Shown in pieces: positions 45,251 through 56,000 of a DNA stretch of 64,000 bases; the first letter of the stretch is position 1; each line of letters begins with the position of its first letter. This DNA comes from Polyangia bacterium. Lineage in GTDB: Bacteria > Myxococcota_A > Polyangia > Nannocystales > Nannocystaceae. A program made the position numbers and the translations under genes. The stretch lies in contig JAUIFF010000019.1 in NCBI GenBank assembly GCA_030429545.1, forward strand, positions 1 to 64,000, written 5' to 3'. Under the pieces are notes generated by a model. The model worked only from the letters and a program-made list of their open reading frames with translations, was not told where the DNA came from and did no database searches.

Positions 45251-45759
45251 TGGAGACCGCTGCCGCGCTCGAGGCCGTCGAGCTGGGCCACATGGTTAGC
45301 TCCGTGGCGCGGAGCGTAGCTGAGGCACAGATGGGCCTCGACCTCAATGCGCTGCGCTCCACAGCGGCTCTCGCAGGGGTGCAGGTCGAACTCAACGGCG
45401 AGTCTGTGAGCCTGCTGGCTCTGGGATTGATGCCCAGCTTCTACCAGTTCGCGGAAACAGTCATCGATATTAAGGTCTCGATCTCGATGACCGAAGAGCA
45501 ATCGAAGGAAACCAAGACAAGTAAGTCAAGCTCCAAGACCGAGTCGAAAACAGAGGTGGATGTGTCGATAGGATGGTTCTCGGCATCGGTCTCGACCACG
45601 GAGACCACGACCACGACGGCTACCAGTGTCGATGCGCGGTTCGCCTCTCGATTCCAGTACAGCGTCGAAGCATCGAGTGCACTGACAACGCGATTGGTGC
45701 CGGTGCCCCCTCCCCCCGAGCTGATGAACCTTGCTCGGGAGCTCGTGGCGGAGTCGTAA
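45250..45759 (+). CDS. Paralogous module protein A2
   Basis: A 169-residue family member. Visible: MVSSVARSVAEAQMGLDLNALR helix, VSLLALGLMPSFYQFAETVI core then DIKVSIS, a long Ser/Thr/Lys linker, and RFQYSVEASSALTTRLVPVPPPPELM at the end. Compared with A1 the core has LALGLMPS for LELGFTPT, so it has diverged. The ATG overlaps the preceding stop (TGATG). Probably an interacting partner of A1. Confidence 0.8.
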   Translation: METAAALEAVELGHMVSSVARSVAEAQMGLDLNALRSTAALAGVQVELNGESVSLLALGLMPSFYQFAETVIDIKVSISMTEEQSKETKTSKSSSKTESKTEVDVSIGWFSASVSTTETTTTTATSVDARFASRFQYSVEASSALTTRLVPVPPPPELMNLARELVAES

Positions 45760-45764
45760 TCGTT

Positions 45765-46919
45765 ATGCCGGAGACAACGACAGCAAGCGAGTCTTCAGAC
45801 CCTCCCTCCCTAGGTAGTGAGGGGAGTTATGGGATTTTGGTGCATTCGATCGGTACGGCTGGAGTCTCAATTGTCTCGGCACTTGGCAATGCTTCCGGGG
45901 TGCCTGAGCAGGTCCTTGCGCTCCGGCTGTTTCAGGCGCCGTCGGTGTTGTTTCGAAGCTTGCCGAAGGACCTAGCGGGCGAGGCCGTTGCGATCCTGCG
46001 AGGGGCGGGTGTCGAGTGCGAAGTAGCGGGACCGGACAAATCGTGTACCCCCGGTGACTCCGAGCACGAGGTCGCGCTCGTCGTTCGGGATTTTGGGAGG
46101 ATGGGTGCCGTACTCGAGGCGGTAATGTTATTCCTCGGGGTGTCAACAGCCGAAGCAAGGGCGATTCTCTGTCGGTCGCCGGCCGTTTTGCTGGGCCGGA
46201 TTTCAGCTGCGACGGTCGACGCCATCGAGCGGCGCTTCAAGCCGCTCGGGGTGGATGTCGACGTTTCGCGTCCGGCAACCTCCAACTTTGACGTGCTCAT
46301 CGGCCCGTGCAGTGCGGAGCAGCGGGCCGCCGCAATCACCGCAGTCAAAGCACTCGGTATCGCCGTCAAACCGGCTAGCACGAATGAGAGCAACCCACTT
46401 CTAGCCATGGGAATCTCGCATCGTGACGCCGAGCGGCTGCATGGGGTGGCGAGCCGCTCGAAGTGGCCTCTTGTCATCGTCAACCGAGAGTTTCAGCGCT
46501 ACGATGTACGTTTGGATACGGCACAGGACACTCCGCAGTTACGGACGTTTCTGGCCGAGACAGCGAACATGCCCGAACGTGTCATCCCGAAGGTGCTCGC
46601 ACGCCTGCCGATTGTCACCCATCCATGCGTGACGTTTCCGCGAATGGGCGAACTACTCGAATCGATGCGAGTGCTCGGCGCCTCTGCCTCAGGGCACCTC
46701 CTCACGTTCCAAACCTTCTCGCTTCGAATCACGCAGGTGGGGGACATTGCGGCTTCAAAGCTGATTCTCCGTGGAATCGGAGGTCTGTCAGAGCAAGCCG
46801 CGGAGCTGGCAATCACACGTACGAAAGAAGTCAAAGGGCCCCTGTCGTCCACGCTCGCGCGTTGGCTTCGCCATGAACTCGACAGGGCCGGGACTAAAAG
46901 TCGAATGGGTTTACTATGA
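45765..46919 (+). CDS. Protein with L7/L12-C-terminal-like (ClpS/L12 fold) repeats
   Basis: A 384-residue protein from ATG 45765. Two clear repeats are seen near residues 25-90 and 102-170 (LALRLFQAPSVLFRSLPKDL...GVECEV and LFLGVSTAEARAILCRSPAV...GVDVDV), with two weaker ones after residue 210. The pattern V...LGVS..EA..L...P..ll..I....A......L...GVDV resembles ribosomal L7/L12 C-terminal or ClpS-like domains, which bind other proteins. Likely an adaptor within the system. It starts 5 bp after A2 and overlaps the TPR gene by 4 bp. Confidence 0.6.
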   Translation: MPETTTASESSDPPSLGSEGSYGILVHSIGTAGVSIVSALGNASGVPEQVLALRLFQAPSVLFRSLPKDLAGEAVAILRGAGVECEVAGPDKSCTPGDSEHEVALVVRDFGRMGAVLEAVMLFLGVSTAEARAILCRSPAVLLGRISAATVDAIERRFKPLGVDVDVSRPATSNFDVLIGPCSAEQRAAAITAVKALGIAVKPASTNESNPLLAMGISHRDAERLHGVASRSKWPLVIVNREFQRYDVRLDTAQDTPQLRTFLAETANMPERVIPKVLARLPIVTHPCVTFPRMGELLESMRVLGASASGHLLTFQTFSLRITQVGDIAASKLILRGIGGLSEQAAELAITRTKEVKGPLSSTLARWLRHELDRAGTKSRMGLL

Positions 46920-47509
46920 ATCAACCGAGTGAAAAGGTACAGGAAAACAGTCCGGCGAAACTGCACATGGGCATCGCCACCCGCGGGAAGCTCTATGCAC
47001 TCGAGGGCAATCACGCGCGGGCCATGCAATACTATCGGGTTGCGATTCGGGTCACGGTTCAACACAAAGAGCCCGAGGTGTTCTTCCGCCACTACCTCGA
47101 CTGCGTCATGGAGTCCCTTGAACTCACCGGCGCCTACGACGATGTGCTCGCCTACTGTGATAAGGCGATCGAACTCTATACAGTCAACCCACCTCCGAAC
47201 CAACTGGCCAAAATGGACTTGGCGACGATCTATCTCCGACGCGGGTCCGTTTTACTCAAACGAAAGGATGTCGCAGGGGCGCGTGTGGCGATGCAGTTGG
47301 CTGTGGATACGGCAAAGTCTGCGGGTGGTCGCCTCAAGTTAGCGGAGACAGTCTTGCGCTGGCTTACCTCCGGCTTCTCGGTCGATTCAGCGCGATTAGT
47401 CGCGGAGCAGAAGCGGGGAGGATACTTCAGTGTTCAGCGAGATAAGGTTGACCCGAGTCGCGCGATTGAGCTCTCCGATGAGATGTTAAGTCCCATGTTT
47501 AATGGGTGA
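46916..47509 (+). CDS. TPR-like helical protein
   Basis: A 197-residue helical protein. TPR-type helix pairs include GIATRGKLYALEGNHARAMQYYRVAI, YDDVLAYCDKAIELY and LRRGSVLLKRKDVAGARVAM. It is translationally coupled to the L12-like repeat gene by an ATGA overlap. TPR proteins bind peptides or proteins, so it may be a chaperone or assembly factor of the cluster. It ends the first transcription block; a promoter follows at about 47563. Confidence 0.7.
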   Translation: MNQPSEKVQENSPAKLHMGIATRGKLYALEGNHARAMQYYRVAIRVTVQHKEPEVFFRHYLDCVMESLELTGAYDDVLAYCDKAIELYTVNPPPNQLAKMDLATIYLRRGSVLLKRKDVAGARVAMQLAVDTAKSAGGRLKLAETVLRWLTSGFSVDSARLVAEQKRGGYFSVQRDKVDPSRAIELSDEMLSPMFNG

Positions 47510-47562
47510 AGGAGTTATTCTTCTCCACCGGTTAGATAGAGTCGATTAAACCTGGTTTTCGC

Positions 47563-47590
47563 TTGACATGTTTCTAATCTCGTATACATT
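47563..47590 (+). promoter_or_regulatory. Candidate sigma-70-type promoter inside the cluster
   Basis: TTGACA at 47563-47568 is followed after 16 bp by TACATT at 47585-47590 (within TATACATTTAT). It lies in the 136-bp gap before module gene A3, which has a strong GGAGGAGG site. Transcription of the second half could start here. Confidence 0.5.
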
Positions 47591-47645
47591 TATTAGGTCG
47601 TTAGTGGAAGTTAGAGAAGATTAATTGCGAGGAGGAGGGAAGACA

Positions 47646-48062
47646 ATGCCCGAAATTAGTACCGCAGGTTTGGAGGACTCCGCGAGGGTCTTTGGTGAGC
47701 AAGCGAAAGCATTGCCAGTTGGCACGATGATTCGCGACATCGCGGTGGGTGTTGCCCAGGCCCAGGCCGAAATGGACCGCAGCGCCGTTGCATTGCTCAA
47801 GCAATTCGCCAAGAAGGACATTGACCTTTACGGGGATGGCAAGAAGCAGGTAAGCCTGCTCGAGCTGGGTTTCAGCCCACAATTCTTGTTTTTCCAAAAG
47901 GTCACAATTAGGGTTCGGATGGATCTGCGATTCCATGTGGAAGAACAGAAGTCGATGAACATCGGTGCGAGCCTCAATGTGGGGCACGAGAATTCGTCCA
48001 CGCAAGGCGCACAGTCCCAACCGGGAGAGAATGCGCCCGCACAGGAATCGGACTCGTCTTGA
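47646..48062 (+). CDS. Paralogous module protein A3 (N-terminal half only)
   Basis: A 138-residue protein from ATG 47646, behind GGAGGAGGGA. It holds the helix (GTMIRDIAVGVAQAQAEMDR) and the core (VSLLELGFSPQFLFFQKVTI then RVRMDLRF), but ends in a disordered Gln/Glu/Ser tail instead of the YSxKY...VPVPPP end. The missing C-terminal half is supplied by the next gene, so the two may assemble as a split version of the module. Confidence 0.75.
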   Translation: MPEISTAGLEDSARVFGEQAKALPVGTMIRDIAVGVAQAQAEMDRSAVALLKQFAKKDIDLYGDGKKQVSLLELGFSPQFLFFQKVTIRVRMDLRFHVEEQKSMNIGASLNVGHENSSTQGAQSQPGENAPAQESDSS

Positions 48063-48105
48063 TGTCTCGCACGAGACCGTGATCTAGATCGAAGGAAGAC
48101 AGAGC

Positions 48106-48342
48106 ATGCCAGAAAACATTGCAGATACAACACCTAACGCGTCGACGAAGTCGAACAAGGCCTCAAAGACCACGGTCGCAGTCGGCGTAACCTTTGATAT
48201 GTCGGAGAGTCGTAAGTTCGACCTCGACGTGTCAGCTGCAACCGAAGTGGTCGCCGAAATCATTTCGGTGCCGGCGCCAGCGAAACTCACCGAGCTGCTT
48301 GCGGCCCGTTTTAAGCAGGACGGCTCCGTCAACGAGGACTGA
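48106..48342 (+). CDS. Paralogous module protein A4 (C-terminal half only)
   Basis: The 78 residues contain VGVTFDMSESRKFDLDVSAATE and VVAEIISVPAPAKLTELLAA, matching the YSxKYxYxxEGSS...VPVPPPAILEERI end of full-length modules, with the aromatic motif replaced. It has no helix and no LELGF core. It follows A3, which has the opposite halves, after 43 bp. Split-gene complementation is inferred. Confidence 0.65.
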   Translation: MPENIADTTPNASTKSNKASKTTVAVGVTFDMSESRKFDLDVSAATEVVAEIISVPAPAKLTELLAARFKQDGSVNED

Positions 48343-48363
48343 GCATAGGGCTGAGGCGATATC

Positions 48364-48825
48364 ATGGGAGACAATCAGGTTCTCAAATCGATGGAGCATG
48401 CACCGCTCCCAGAGATGATTCAGGGTCTTTCTCAGAGTATCGCCGATGCTCAAAATGGGCTCAATCAAAAGGCAATCGAATCGCTGATCCTACTCGCCGA
48501 TTCGACCAGTGGCGTGCAGCTACCGGGCGACGATAGGAAGCGTTCGCTACTCGAGTTAGGATTCACCCCGTCGTTTTTGCATATCTCGGAGGCGACGATC
48601 AAGGTGCGTGTGGCCTTCTCGCAGACGGAGTCGAGCAGTTACGGCGTCGACGGGTCGGTCACGGCGATCTACGGCATGGTCGCAGCGACGGTCAGTGCGT
48701 CGTATTCGGCGAAGTATTCGTTCGCGGCTGAAGGTTCAAGCGAAATCATGACGCGAGTCGTGTCGATCCCTCCTCCGCTCATTCTGACGGAGAGGCTACA
48801 GGGCGCGATCAAGAGCAGGAACTAG
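48364..48825 (+). CDS. Paralogous module protein A5
   Basis: A 153-residue full-length module with a short linker. Helix: MIQGLSQSIADAQNGLNQKAI; core: SLLELGFTPSFLHISEATI then KVRVAFS; C-terminal part: YSAKYSFAAEGSSEIMTR and VSIPPPLILTERL. The core has FLHIS in place of FYQFV. It is 21 bp after A4 and 25 bp before A6. Confidence 0.8.
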   Translation: MGDNQVLKSMEHAPLPEMIQGLSQSIADAQNGLNQKAIESLILLADSTSGVQLPGDDRKRSLLELGFTPSFLHISEATIKVRVAFSQTESSSYGVDGSVTAIYGMVAATVSASYSAKYSFAAEGSSEIMTRVVSIPPPLILTERLQGAIKSRN

Positions 48826-48850
48826 ACAACACGAAATTTGGAGGACGAAG

Positions 48851-49780
<930 letters not shown>

Positions 49781-49789
49781 GGCACAGCC

Positions 49790-50350
49790 ATGTCTCGTTC
49801 CCCTGATGTTGGCGCGGCCGTCGCTAAAACACTCGTCGAAGCTCCGCTAGGAGACATGCTCCTGAGCATCGCTACGGGTATCACCGAGGCACAGCACGCG
49901 CTCGACATGGCCATGCTTCGTTCCGCCTGTTTGATGACCGGGGAATACGAAGAGGCTGACGGGACGGTGACCGACGCCCGCGTGAAGCTCGACGGAGAGG
50001 AAGTCTCGCTCCTCGAACTCGGGTTCACGCCCACGTTTTATCAGTTCACCGACACGACAATCGAGGTTAAGATTTCGTTGTCGATGAGCACATCAACCGA
50101 GTCATCGCGGGAAACATTTGACTTGAACGCAAAAGTCGACGCCAAAGCTAGTGTGGGCTTCTTGTCGCTCAACGCAAGTGTCACCGCGAATGTGTCCTCT
50201 GTGAGCGCCTCGTTCTCCTCGAAGTACGGCTACAACGCTGAGGGGTCGAGCACGGTGCGGACACGGCTGGTCCCAGTCCCGCCACCCGCACTCCTCGAGC
50301 AACGGCTACGAAGGTCGTTGGATAAGAAGGTCGCTGCCCGTAAATCGTAA
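49790..50350 (+). CDS. Paralogous module protein A7
   Basis: A 186-residue full module. Helix: MLLSIATGITEAQHALDMAML; core: SLLELGFTPTFYQFTDTTI then EVKISLS; end: FSSKYGYNAEGSSTVRTR and VPVPPPALLEQRL. An acidic insert (GEYEEADGTVTDARVKLDG) lies before the core, and a beta-like stretch (VDAKASVGFLSLNASVTAN) before the end motif. It starts 9 bp after A6. Confidence 0.8.
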   Translation: MSRSPDVGAAVAKTLVEAPLGDMLLSIATGITEAQHALDMAMLRSACLMTGEYEEADGTVTDARVKLDGEEVSLLELGFTPTFYQFTDTTIEVKISLSMSTSTESSRETFDLNAKVDAKASVGFLSLNASVTANVSSVSASFSSKYGYNAEGSSTVRTRLVPVPPPALLEQRLRRSLDKKVAARKS

Positions 50351-50363
50351 GACAAGGACGATC

Positions 50364-52361
50364 GTGGAAGACTACAGCACCTGGGCGGATCTACTCGAGG
50401 AAGAGGAGCCGGCGGCGTCGCAAGATGAAGCCGGCTCGAAAGGCCAGGTCGATCAAGGAACCGACGGAGTCTTACCACCCGGAGTGACTCTGTCTCAAGA
50501 ACTGCTCGATCTCCAGGCGGAGCGGGAGCGGCTTGAGAAGCAGCTCAAGAGCTTGACCGGCCAGGGAGAGCCCGACCCGGAGCAAAAGCGCCTCGAGGCG
50601 ATGTTTCCAACACCGGTGCGCCCGAGTCGTGAGGAGCGTCGCCGTGCACAACGACAGCAGAGGTCGAAGGCAGCCGCCAGGGAGAAAGCCCGTGAGGTCA
50701 AGACGAAAGCCAAGCGAGAGGCCACGCGTCTGCGCTTCGAAACAGACGGTAATCGCCGCTCGAAGCGAGGTGATGAGCTTGGTGATGAGAGACGGAGGGA
50801 CACACAAGAAGATAACCCGTCATTTCGTTGTTCGCCGCGAGAGTCCCGCGAAAAGCGACGTCCTTGGCACCGAGAAAAACCCGAGTTCCCGTTTGATGCC
50901 CGCCCACAAGGAGAGCAAACACTTGAGTTTCCGCTTGCGTCTCGCTCGCGAGGAGAGCGAACACTTGAGTTTCCGTTTGCGTCTCGCTCGCGAGGAGAGC
51001 GAACACTTGAGTTTCCGCTTGCGTCTCGTCGGCAAGGAAAGCACTCTCTTGAGTTTCCGTTTCGCCCGCGGGGAAAACAATCATCGGAGTTCGCGTCCCG
51101 TCCGTTTAGCAACGTTGAGGCAGAGTCTACGTTCGAGTCGAGATTGCGGACGAAAAAAAAGGCCAAGGCTACCGGGCTGCAGTTACCAACAGCGCGAGAG
51201 GTCGAGGGCGCGCTCAAACAGCGGCTGCAGGTAAAGCGAGAAACTGAGGCGGCGGACAAGCGACGAGTAACGAAGCCGAAGGTCGAGGCAGCGGACAAGC
51301 AGCGATTTGGAATGACGCTACAGACTGAGCCAGCACGCGAGCGACGGCAACGCACGCGAGAATCCGAGTACATGTTCGGGTCGCAGCGAGTAAAACAACG
51401 CACACCTGATCCGACGTTCCAACGGCGCGAGGCACAAAGTGCTGACCTCGCAGTTGGGCGACTAGGGAGAGGTCCGCGTGAGTCGGAGCCCAGGTTTGTG
51501 ATGGGAGCTCAGCGCGGTGTCGAAGCCGATGAGTCGCAACCGAAATCGAAGCGAGCGTTCAGGCGAGCGCCAACGGCCGCGGACGAGTGGCGAAGCTCGA
51601 GACGAACCCGCGAGTCCGCTTACGAGTTGCTCTCGCAAGCTAGACGACGGGCTCATGAACCCGCGTACCAGTCGATCTCGCAGAAGGTCACCCGAGATCG
51701 CGAGCCGACGTACCAATCTCTACGGACGAGACGCGAGAGTGAGCCCGAGTACGAGTCGCGGGTACAAACGAGACGAGACCGCGAGTCCACATACGAATCG
51801 ATCACACGAATAACGCGTGAAAGTGGGCCTGAGTCGCTCGTGCAGGCGAGGCGAGACAGCAAGCCCGCGAACGAGCTGCGAACCCGTACGAGCCGCGAGC
51901 CGGTGTACGAGTCACGCTTGCGAGCGAGAGACAGCAAGCCCGCGAATCAGCTGCGGGCCCGAACGAGCCGCGAGCCGGCTTACGAGTCGCGCGTGCGGGC
52001 GAGGCGAGACAGCAAACTCGCGGACGAGCTGCGAACCCGAACGAGCCGCGAGCCGGCGTACGGGTCGCGCGTGCGAGACAGCGAGCCGGCGTACGAGTCA
52101 CGCTTACGAGCAGACCGCAAGCCTGCGAACGAGCTGCGGATCCGTACGAGCCGCGAGCCGGTGCACGAGTCACGCTTGAAAGCGACGCAAGACTCCTACG
52201 AATCGCGCCTGCAAGCGAGACGAGAGACCAAGCCGGCGAGTATCGAGCAGGAGTTCGATACTCGCCGCGAGCGAGCTTTGGAGCGTCGTAAGGCGGCCCG
52301 CCGTGATACATTGCAACTCAAACAACGTATGGATTCGCGTATGCATGCGCGATGGGAGTAA
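50364..52361 (+). CDS. Large Arg/Glu/Ser tandem-repeat protein
   Basis: A 665-residue, extremely polar protein starting at a GTG (50364). Residues 1-45 are acidic, then a helical Arg/Lys/Ala stretch; from about 175 a 14-residue unit (RGERTLEFPLASRS) repeats about four times; from about 410 a second set of RTSREPAYESRVRARRDS-like units repeats at least ten times. The DNA is likewise tandemly repeated (42-bp units at 50925-51050; drifted units at 51680-52200). No globular domain, signal peptide or membrane segment is present. It resembles a disordered scaffold or a linker for a surface or condensate. It lies in the middle of the module operon, 2 bp before the next gene. Confidence 0.8.
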   Translation: MEDYSTWADLLEEEEPAASQDEAGSKGQVDQGTDGVLPPGVTLSQELLDLQAERERLEKQLKSLTGQGEPDPEQKRLEAMFPTPVRPSREERRRAQRQQRSKAAAREKAREVKTKAKREATRLRFETDGNRRSKRGDELGDERRRDTQEDNPSFRCSPRESREKRRPWHREKPEFPFDARPQGEQTLEFPLASRSRGERTLEFPFASRSRGERTLEFPLASRRQGKHSLEFPFRPRGKQSSEFASRPFSNVEAESTFESRLRTKKKAKATGLQLPTAREVEGALKQRLQVKRETEAADKRRVTKPKVEAADKQRFGMTLQTEPARERRQRTRESEYMFGSQRVKQRTPDPTFQRREAQSADLAVGRLGRGPRESEPRFVMGAQRGVEADESQPKSKRAFRRAPTAADEWRSSRRTRESAYELLSQARRRAHEPAYQSISQKVTRDREPTYQSLRTRRESEPEYESRVQTRRDRESTYESITRITRESGPESLVQARRDSKPANELRTRTSREPVYESRLRARDSKPANQLRARTSREPAYESRVRARRDSKLADELRTRTSREPAYGSRVRDSEPAYESRLRADRKPANELRIRTSREPVHESRLKATQDSYESRLQARRETKPASIEQEFDTRRERALERRKAARRDTLQLKQRMDSRMHARWE

Positions 52362-52363
52362 CC

Positions 52364-53038
52364 ATGGCCAATCAAAGCGCATTGCTTACCGGAACGATTG
52401 ACGATTACCTCCTCGGGCTCGCCGATGGGCTGCAAAAAGCCCAGGCGCAGCTCAGCCAGGTGGCTCTCGTGGTGGCAAAGGGGGAGGCGCCCATTACCTA
52501 CCAGATTCCACGCCTCGACTTCGAGCTCCGACTCTCGTTTGAAATGGTGATTTCAGACGATGGCGAGGAGACCAAGCAGCTCCGGTTCAAGACCACAGGC
52601 GGGGCGAGCAACTCACGGCAATCGACAACCGAGGCGACGAGCACGATTAAGGGGGCTCTGGTCGCGGTGCCACGCTCCGCTGGCAAGCCACCGCCGTTGA
52701 TCACGACCACGCTCGAACGAGTGGAGAGGAATCGACTGCGAATCATCGTTGTCGCCGCATCGACGGTGGGTGAGAAAATGATGGGAGTCGCGGTTCACTT
52801 CAATGTCGACCGTAGCCGTAGCCGCCATCTCACCGAGAACATCGGTGGGCTCGAGGAGGGCACCGAACTCGGGCCATTACCACAGACAAAATTCTTCGAT
52901 GGTGTTGTCGAGACCGATGCCACAGGAACAGCCGTGGGGGTGCTCCAGCTCGACCCCGATGAGCCGGTCGGCAAGTGCATCGCAACGATCGTGGATGTGC
53001 TCGGCCAAACCGAGACCATCATGGTGCAGCGGGACTAA
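52364..53038 (+). CDS. Divergent module protein A8 with C-terminal beta domain
   Basis: The 224-residue protein, from ATG 52364, starts with a helix (LLGLADGLQKAQAQLSQVAL) and core-like ITYQIPRLDFELRLSFEMVI, then STIKGALVAVPR, which correspond to the family plan without the LELGF or PPP motifs. The second half (LRIIVVAASTVGEKMMGVAVHF ... CIATIVDVLGQTET) is an Ig/fibronectin-like beta sandwich. Possibly a cap or adaptor form of the module. Confidence 0.6.
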   Translation: MANQSALLTGTIDDYLLGLADGLQKAQAQLSQVALVVAKGEAPITYQIPRLDFELRLSFEMVISDDGEETKQLRFKTTGGASNSRQSTTEATSTIKGALVAVPRSAGKPPPLITTTLERVERNRLRIIVVAASTVGEKMMGVAVHFNVDRSRSRHLTENIGGLEEGTELGPLPQTKFFDGVVETDATGTAVGVLQLDPDEPVGKCIATIVDVLGQTETIMVQRD

Positions 53039-53067
53039 TCAACCTACTCAAGGGTCAGGTATAGGTA

Positions 53068-56000
53068 ATGGGAACCAGTAAGTGCCTCCAGTTTAACGGA
53101 AACGATACAAGCGTGAGGGTTGGGACGCTTCAGGAGTTAGGTCTTGAGGACGACTTCACGATTGAGATGTGGATTCGCAACCTCGGCGGCGACGAACCCG
53201 ACGGGGTTGTCTTGTCCTGGGGAGAGACAAAATTATCGTTGAGACCAAACTATGTTTCATTTCATTTTCTAGGGAGAAATCCGAACAATGACACTACCTA
53301 TGCAGATCGTGCTATACTATATTGTTCCGATTGGAGTTGGTTACATATTACACTGTCCCACACTCGTGACGAGGGGTGGAGTGTCTTCCTTAACGGACAG
53401 GGCGCCGAACATTATCTCTCTGCCCTTCCTCCCTCCGACGAGTCGCCGCTCTACCTCGGCGCAAACAACTCGGAGCTAGAATCGTTCACGGGCTTGATCG
53501 CAGATTTTCGCATCTGGAAATTTGCTCGTAGTTCCGGTGAGATTCAAGCGGACATGTACCGCCGACTCACCGGATATGAGGCAAAGCTCGCGTGTTACTT
53601 ACCACTCGACGGGCAAAACGGAGACTCGGCTAGCCTGGCTCGGGACGCTGTGATCTCGCTTGATGCCAACCGAGCTCCGGTGGACCAGGCGGTCGTTTCA
53701 AAACCGATTACAGCAGGCTCATTCTCTGAGAATGGATTTGTCCCCCTTCATGGATCTCCGGGGAGTTGCCTCGCCACTCCAGGACGGGTAGTCGCCGCTG
53801 ACTTCGATGGAGCGACGAGTTACTTGTCACGAAGTCCGAGGTCGGCGTACGACAGCTTTAGCTTCCTCGTTGTAATGGCATGGGTTCGGCCAGTAAGCTT
53901 AGCGGGTCCACTAAGTAGATTTCCGGTCATGTCTATGTTCAGTGATAAAGGGGGGTGGGAGCTTCGTGCAGGTGGTGGGTATGCATCGTTTTCTTTACAT
54001 AGAGGTGACGAATCCTTTGAACGGGTGGCACCATTTCGATCTGGCGAATGGCATCATCTCTCGGTCTGGGCAACGGGACGAGAAGTCCGTTTCTATGTGG
54101 ACGGGCGGCCTCTTGCGGCACATACTTCTTCTATTCAAGTAGAAGACTGGCCTTGGACGGAGCTGGCAATTGGTAAGAGTGTAAAACGCTCAGATTGTTT
54201 TTTTGAAGGTCAAATTCGTGAGCTGTGTGTGATTTGGAGTCAATATCGTCCTAACTCTGCCTCGGTCCTGCACAAACACATGTGGGAAAAACCTAATAAT
54301 TTCAATAATTTCCAGAGGTGGGACGCAAGCCTCGATGGCGAGGTCAAATGGCCATGGACTGCGCACAACGTTCGGTTCATACGATCCTCGGCGCCACTCC
54401 CGGACTCGAGCGATGAAATCATCGCGGCGGTCGATCCGGAGAAGCGAATCGAGACCCTTGGAGAGCGAATCGAGACCCTTGGAGAGCAACTCGAAGCGGC
54501 ACAAACCGAGACCCGTACAACCCGGCAAAAACTCCGCGAACTCGCGGACTCGGAAGAGGCCGACTTGCAGACTCTGCTAGAGGAGGTCGATACAAAGATT
54601 GAGGGCCTCCGGGACGAACTTGTTGATATCCAAGGTCTTGTTGGTCCCACGACTGGCAGCGAGCCCCTACTTGGGAAGCTCAATAACATCCGAGACACGC
54701 TGCGGGGCCTCACAAACTTGGAAAACGTCGATATCCAGAGCCTCGTGAGTGAGGTCGCAACGAAGCTCAACACCGTTCAAGGCGAGGTCAGTCGCGCGAA
54801 GACAAAAGCCGAGACCTTGCTCAGCATCGGCAAGTCGGACGAGTCCATTGAGACCTTGCTCGGCGAGCTCGAGACGAAACTCGACGAGCTAGATGAAGCG
54901 AACACGAATCTTGTGGCCGAGCTCAATGGCGCCCAAACAAAAGTGGAGACCTTGCTCGGCATCGGCACGTCGGACGAGTCGATTGAGACCTTGCTCGGCG
55001 AGCTCAAGGAGAAACTCGACGAGCTAGGACAGGAGAAGTCGAGCCTTTCGGGCGAGGTCACTCGCGCGAAGACAAAAGTAGAGACCTTGCTCGGCATCAG
55101 CAAGTCGAACGAGTCGATTGAGACCTTGCTCGGCGAGCTCAAGGAGAAACTCGACGACTTGGGGCGGGAGAAGACGAAGCTGGACGGTGAACTCAGTGGC
55201 GCAAAGACAAAAGTCCAGGCGCTACTTCAGATCGAACCGTCTACCGAGGCGATCGGGACACAGCTCGACGATCTCGAGGCGAAGCTCCGCGGCCTGAACG
55301 ACGACAATTCCGACCTTACAACCAAGCTCAATAGTGCCAAGACGAAACTCCGCGACGTACTCCAAACCACCGTTTCCCAAACGTCCGACCTCGAAAGTCT
55401 CCTCACTCAAATTCAGACTAAGCTCGATACACTCACGAAAGATGGCCAGACCAAAGACACCAGTATTGAGCAGATGACCAACCGGATCACGACGCTGGTA
55501 AACGACAATAGTGCGACGGCGAGCTCGCTCAAGAAAGCTAACGCTGACATTACAGCGCTCAAAAAGACGATCGAGAGTCTCAAACAAGAAGCAAAGCAGA
55601 TTACCGAACTTGAGGCCAAGATTACCTCCCTCGAAGCGGAGCAGGCACAGACCTCGCTCGAGGACTTCGTTAAAAATGCCAACAATGAGATCACACGGGC
55701 CCGTGTGGCCCTCGCCCAAGGGGGCGGCAAGCATGCGCTTGGGCGCGTGACGATGGAAGTCAAGATGCTCCCGGGTCGTAGTGGCGTCGGGATGAAGTTC
55801 CCCACCTTGGATGAGATGAAGGAGCTCGGCGCGTCGCAGCTCTCGACCCTCAATGTTGATTTTGAATCTCTAGATGAGGCGGACAATCGGGCCGCCGAGG
55901 TGATTGTTCCGACGGTGCTCGGGTACACGGAGATTCTCGCGCGCCGGAAGCTCGCCGCGGCCAACCTGTTGGTCGATGTCAGCTATCAAGCGGTCACGGA

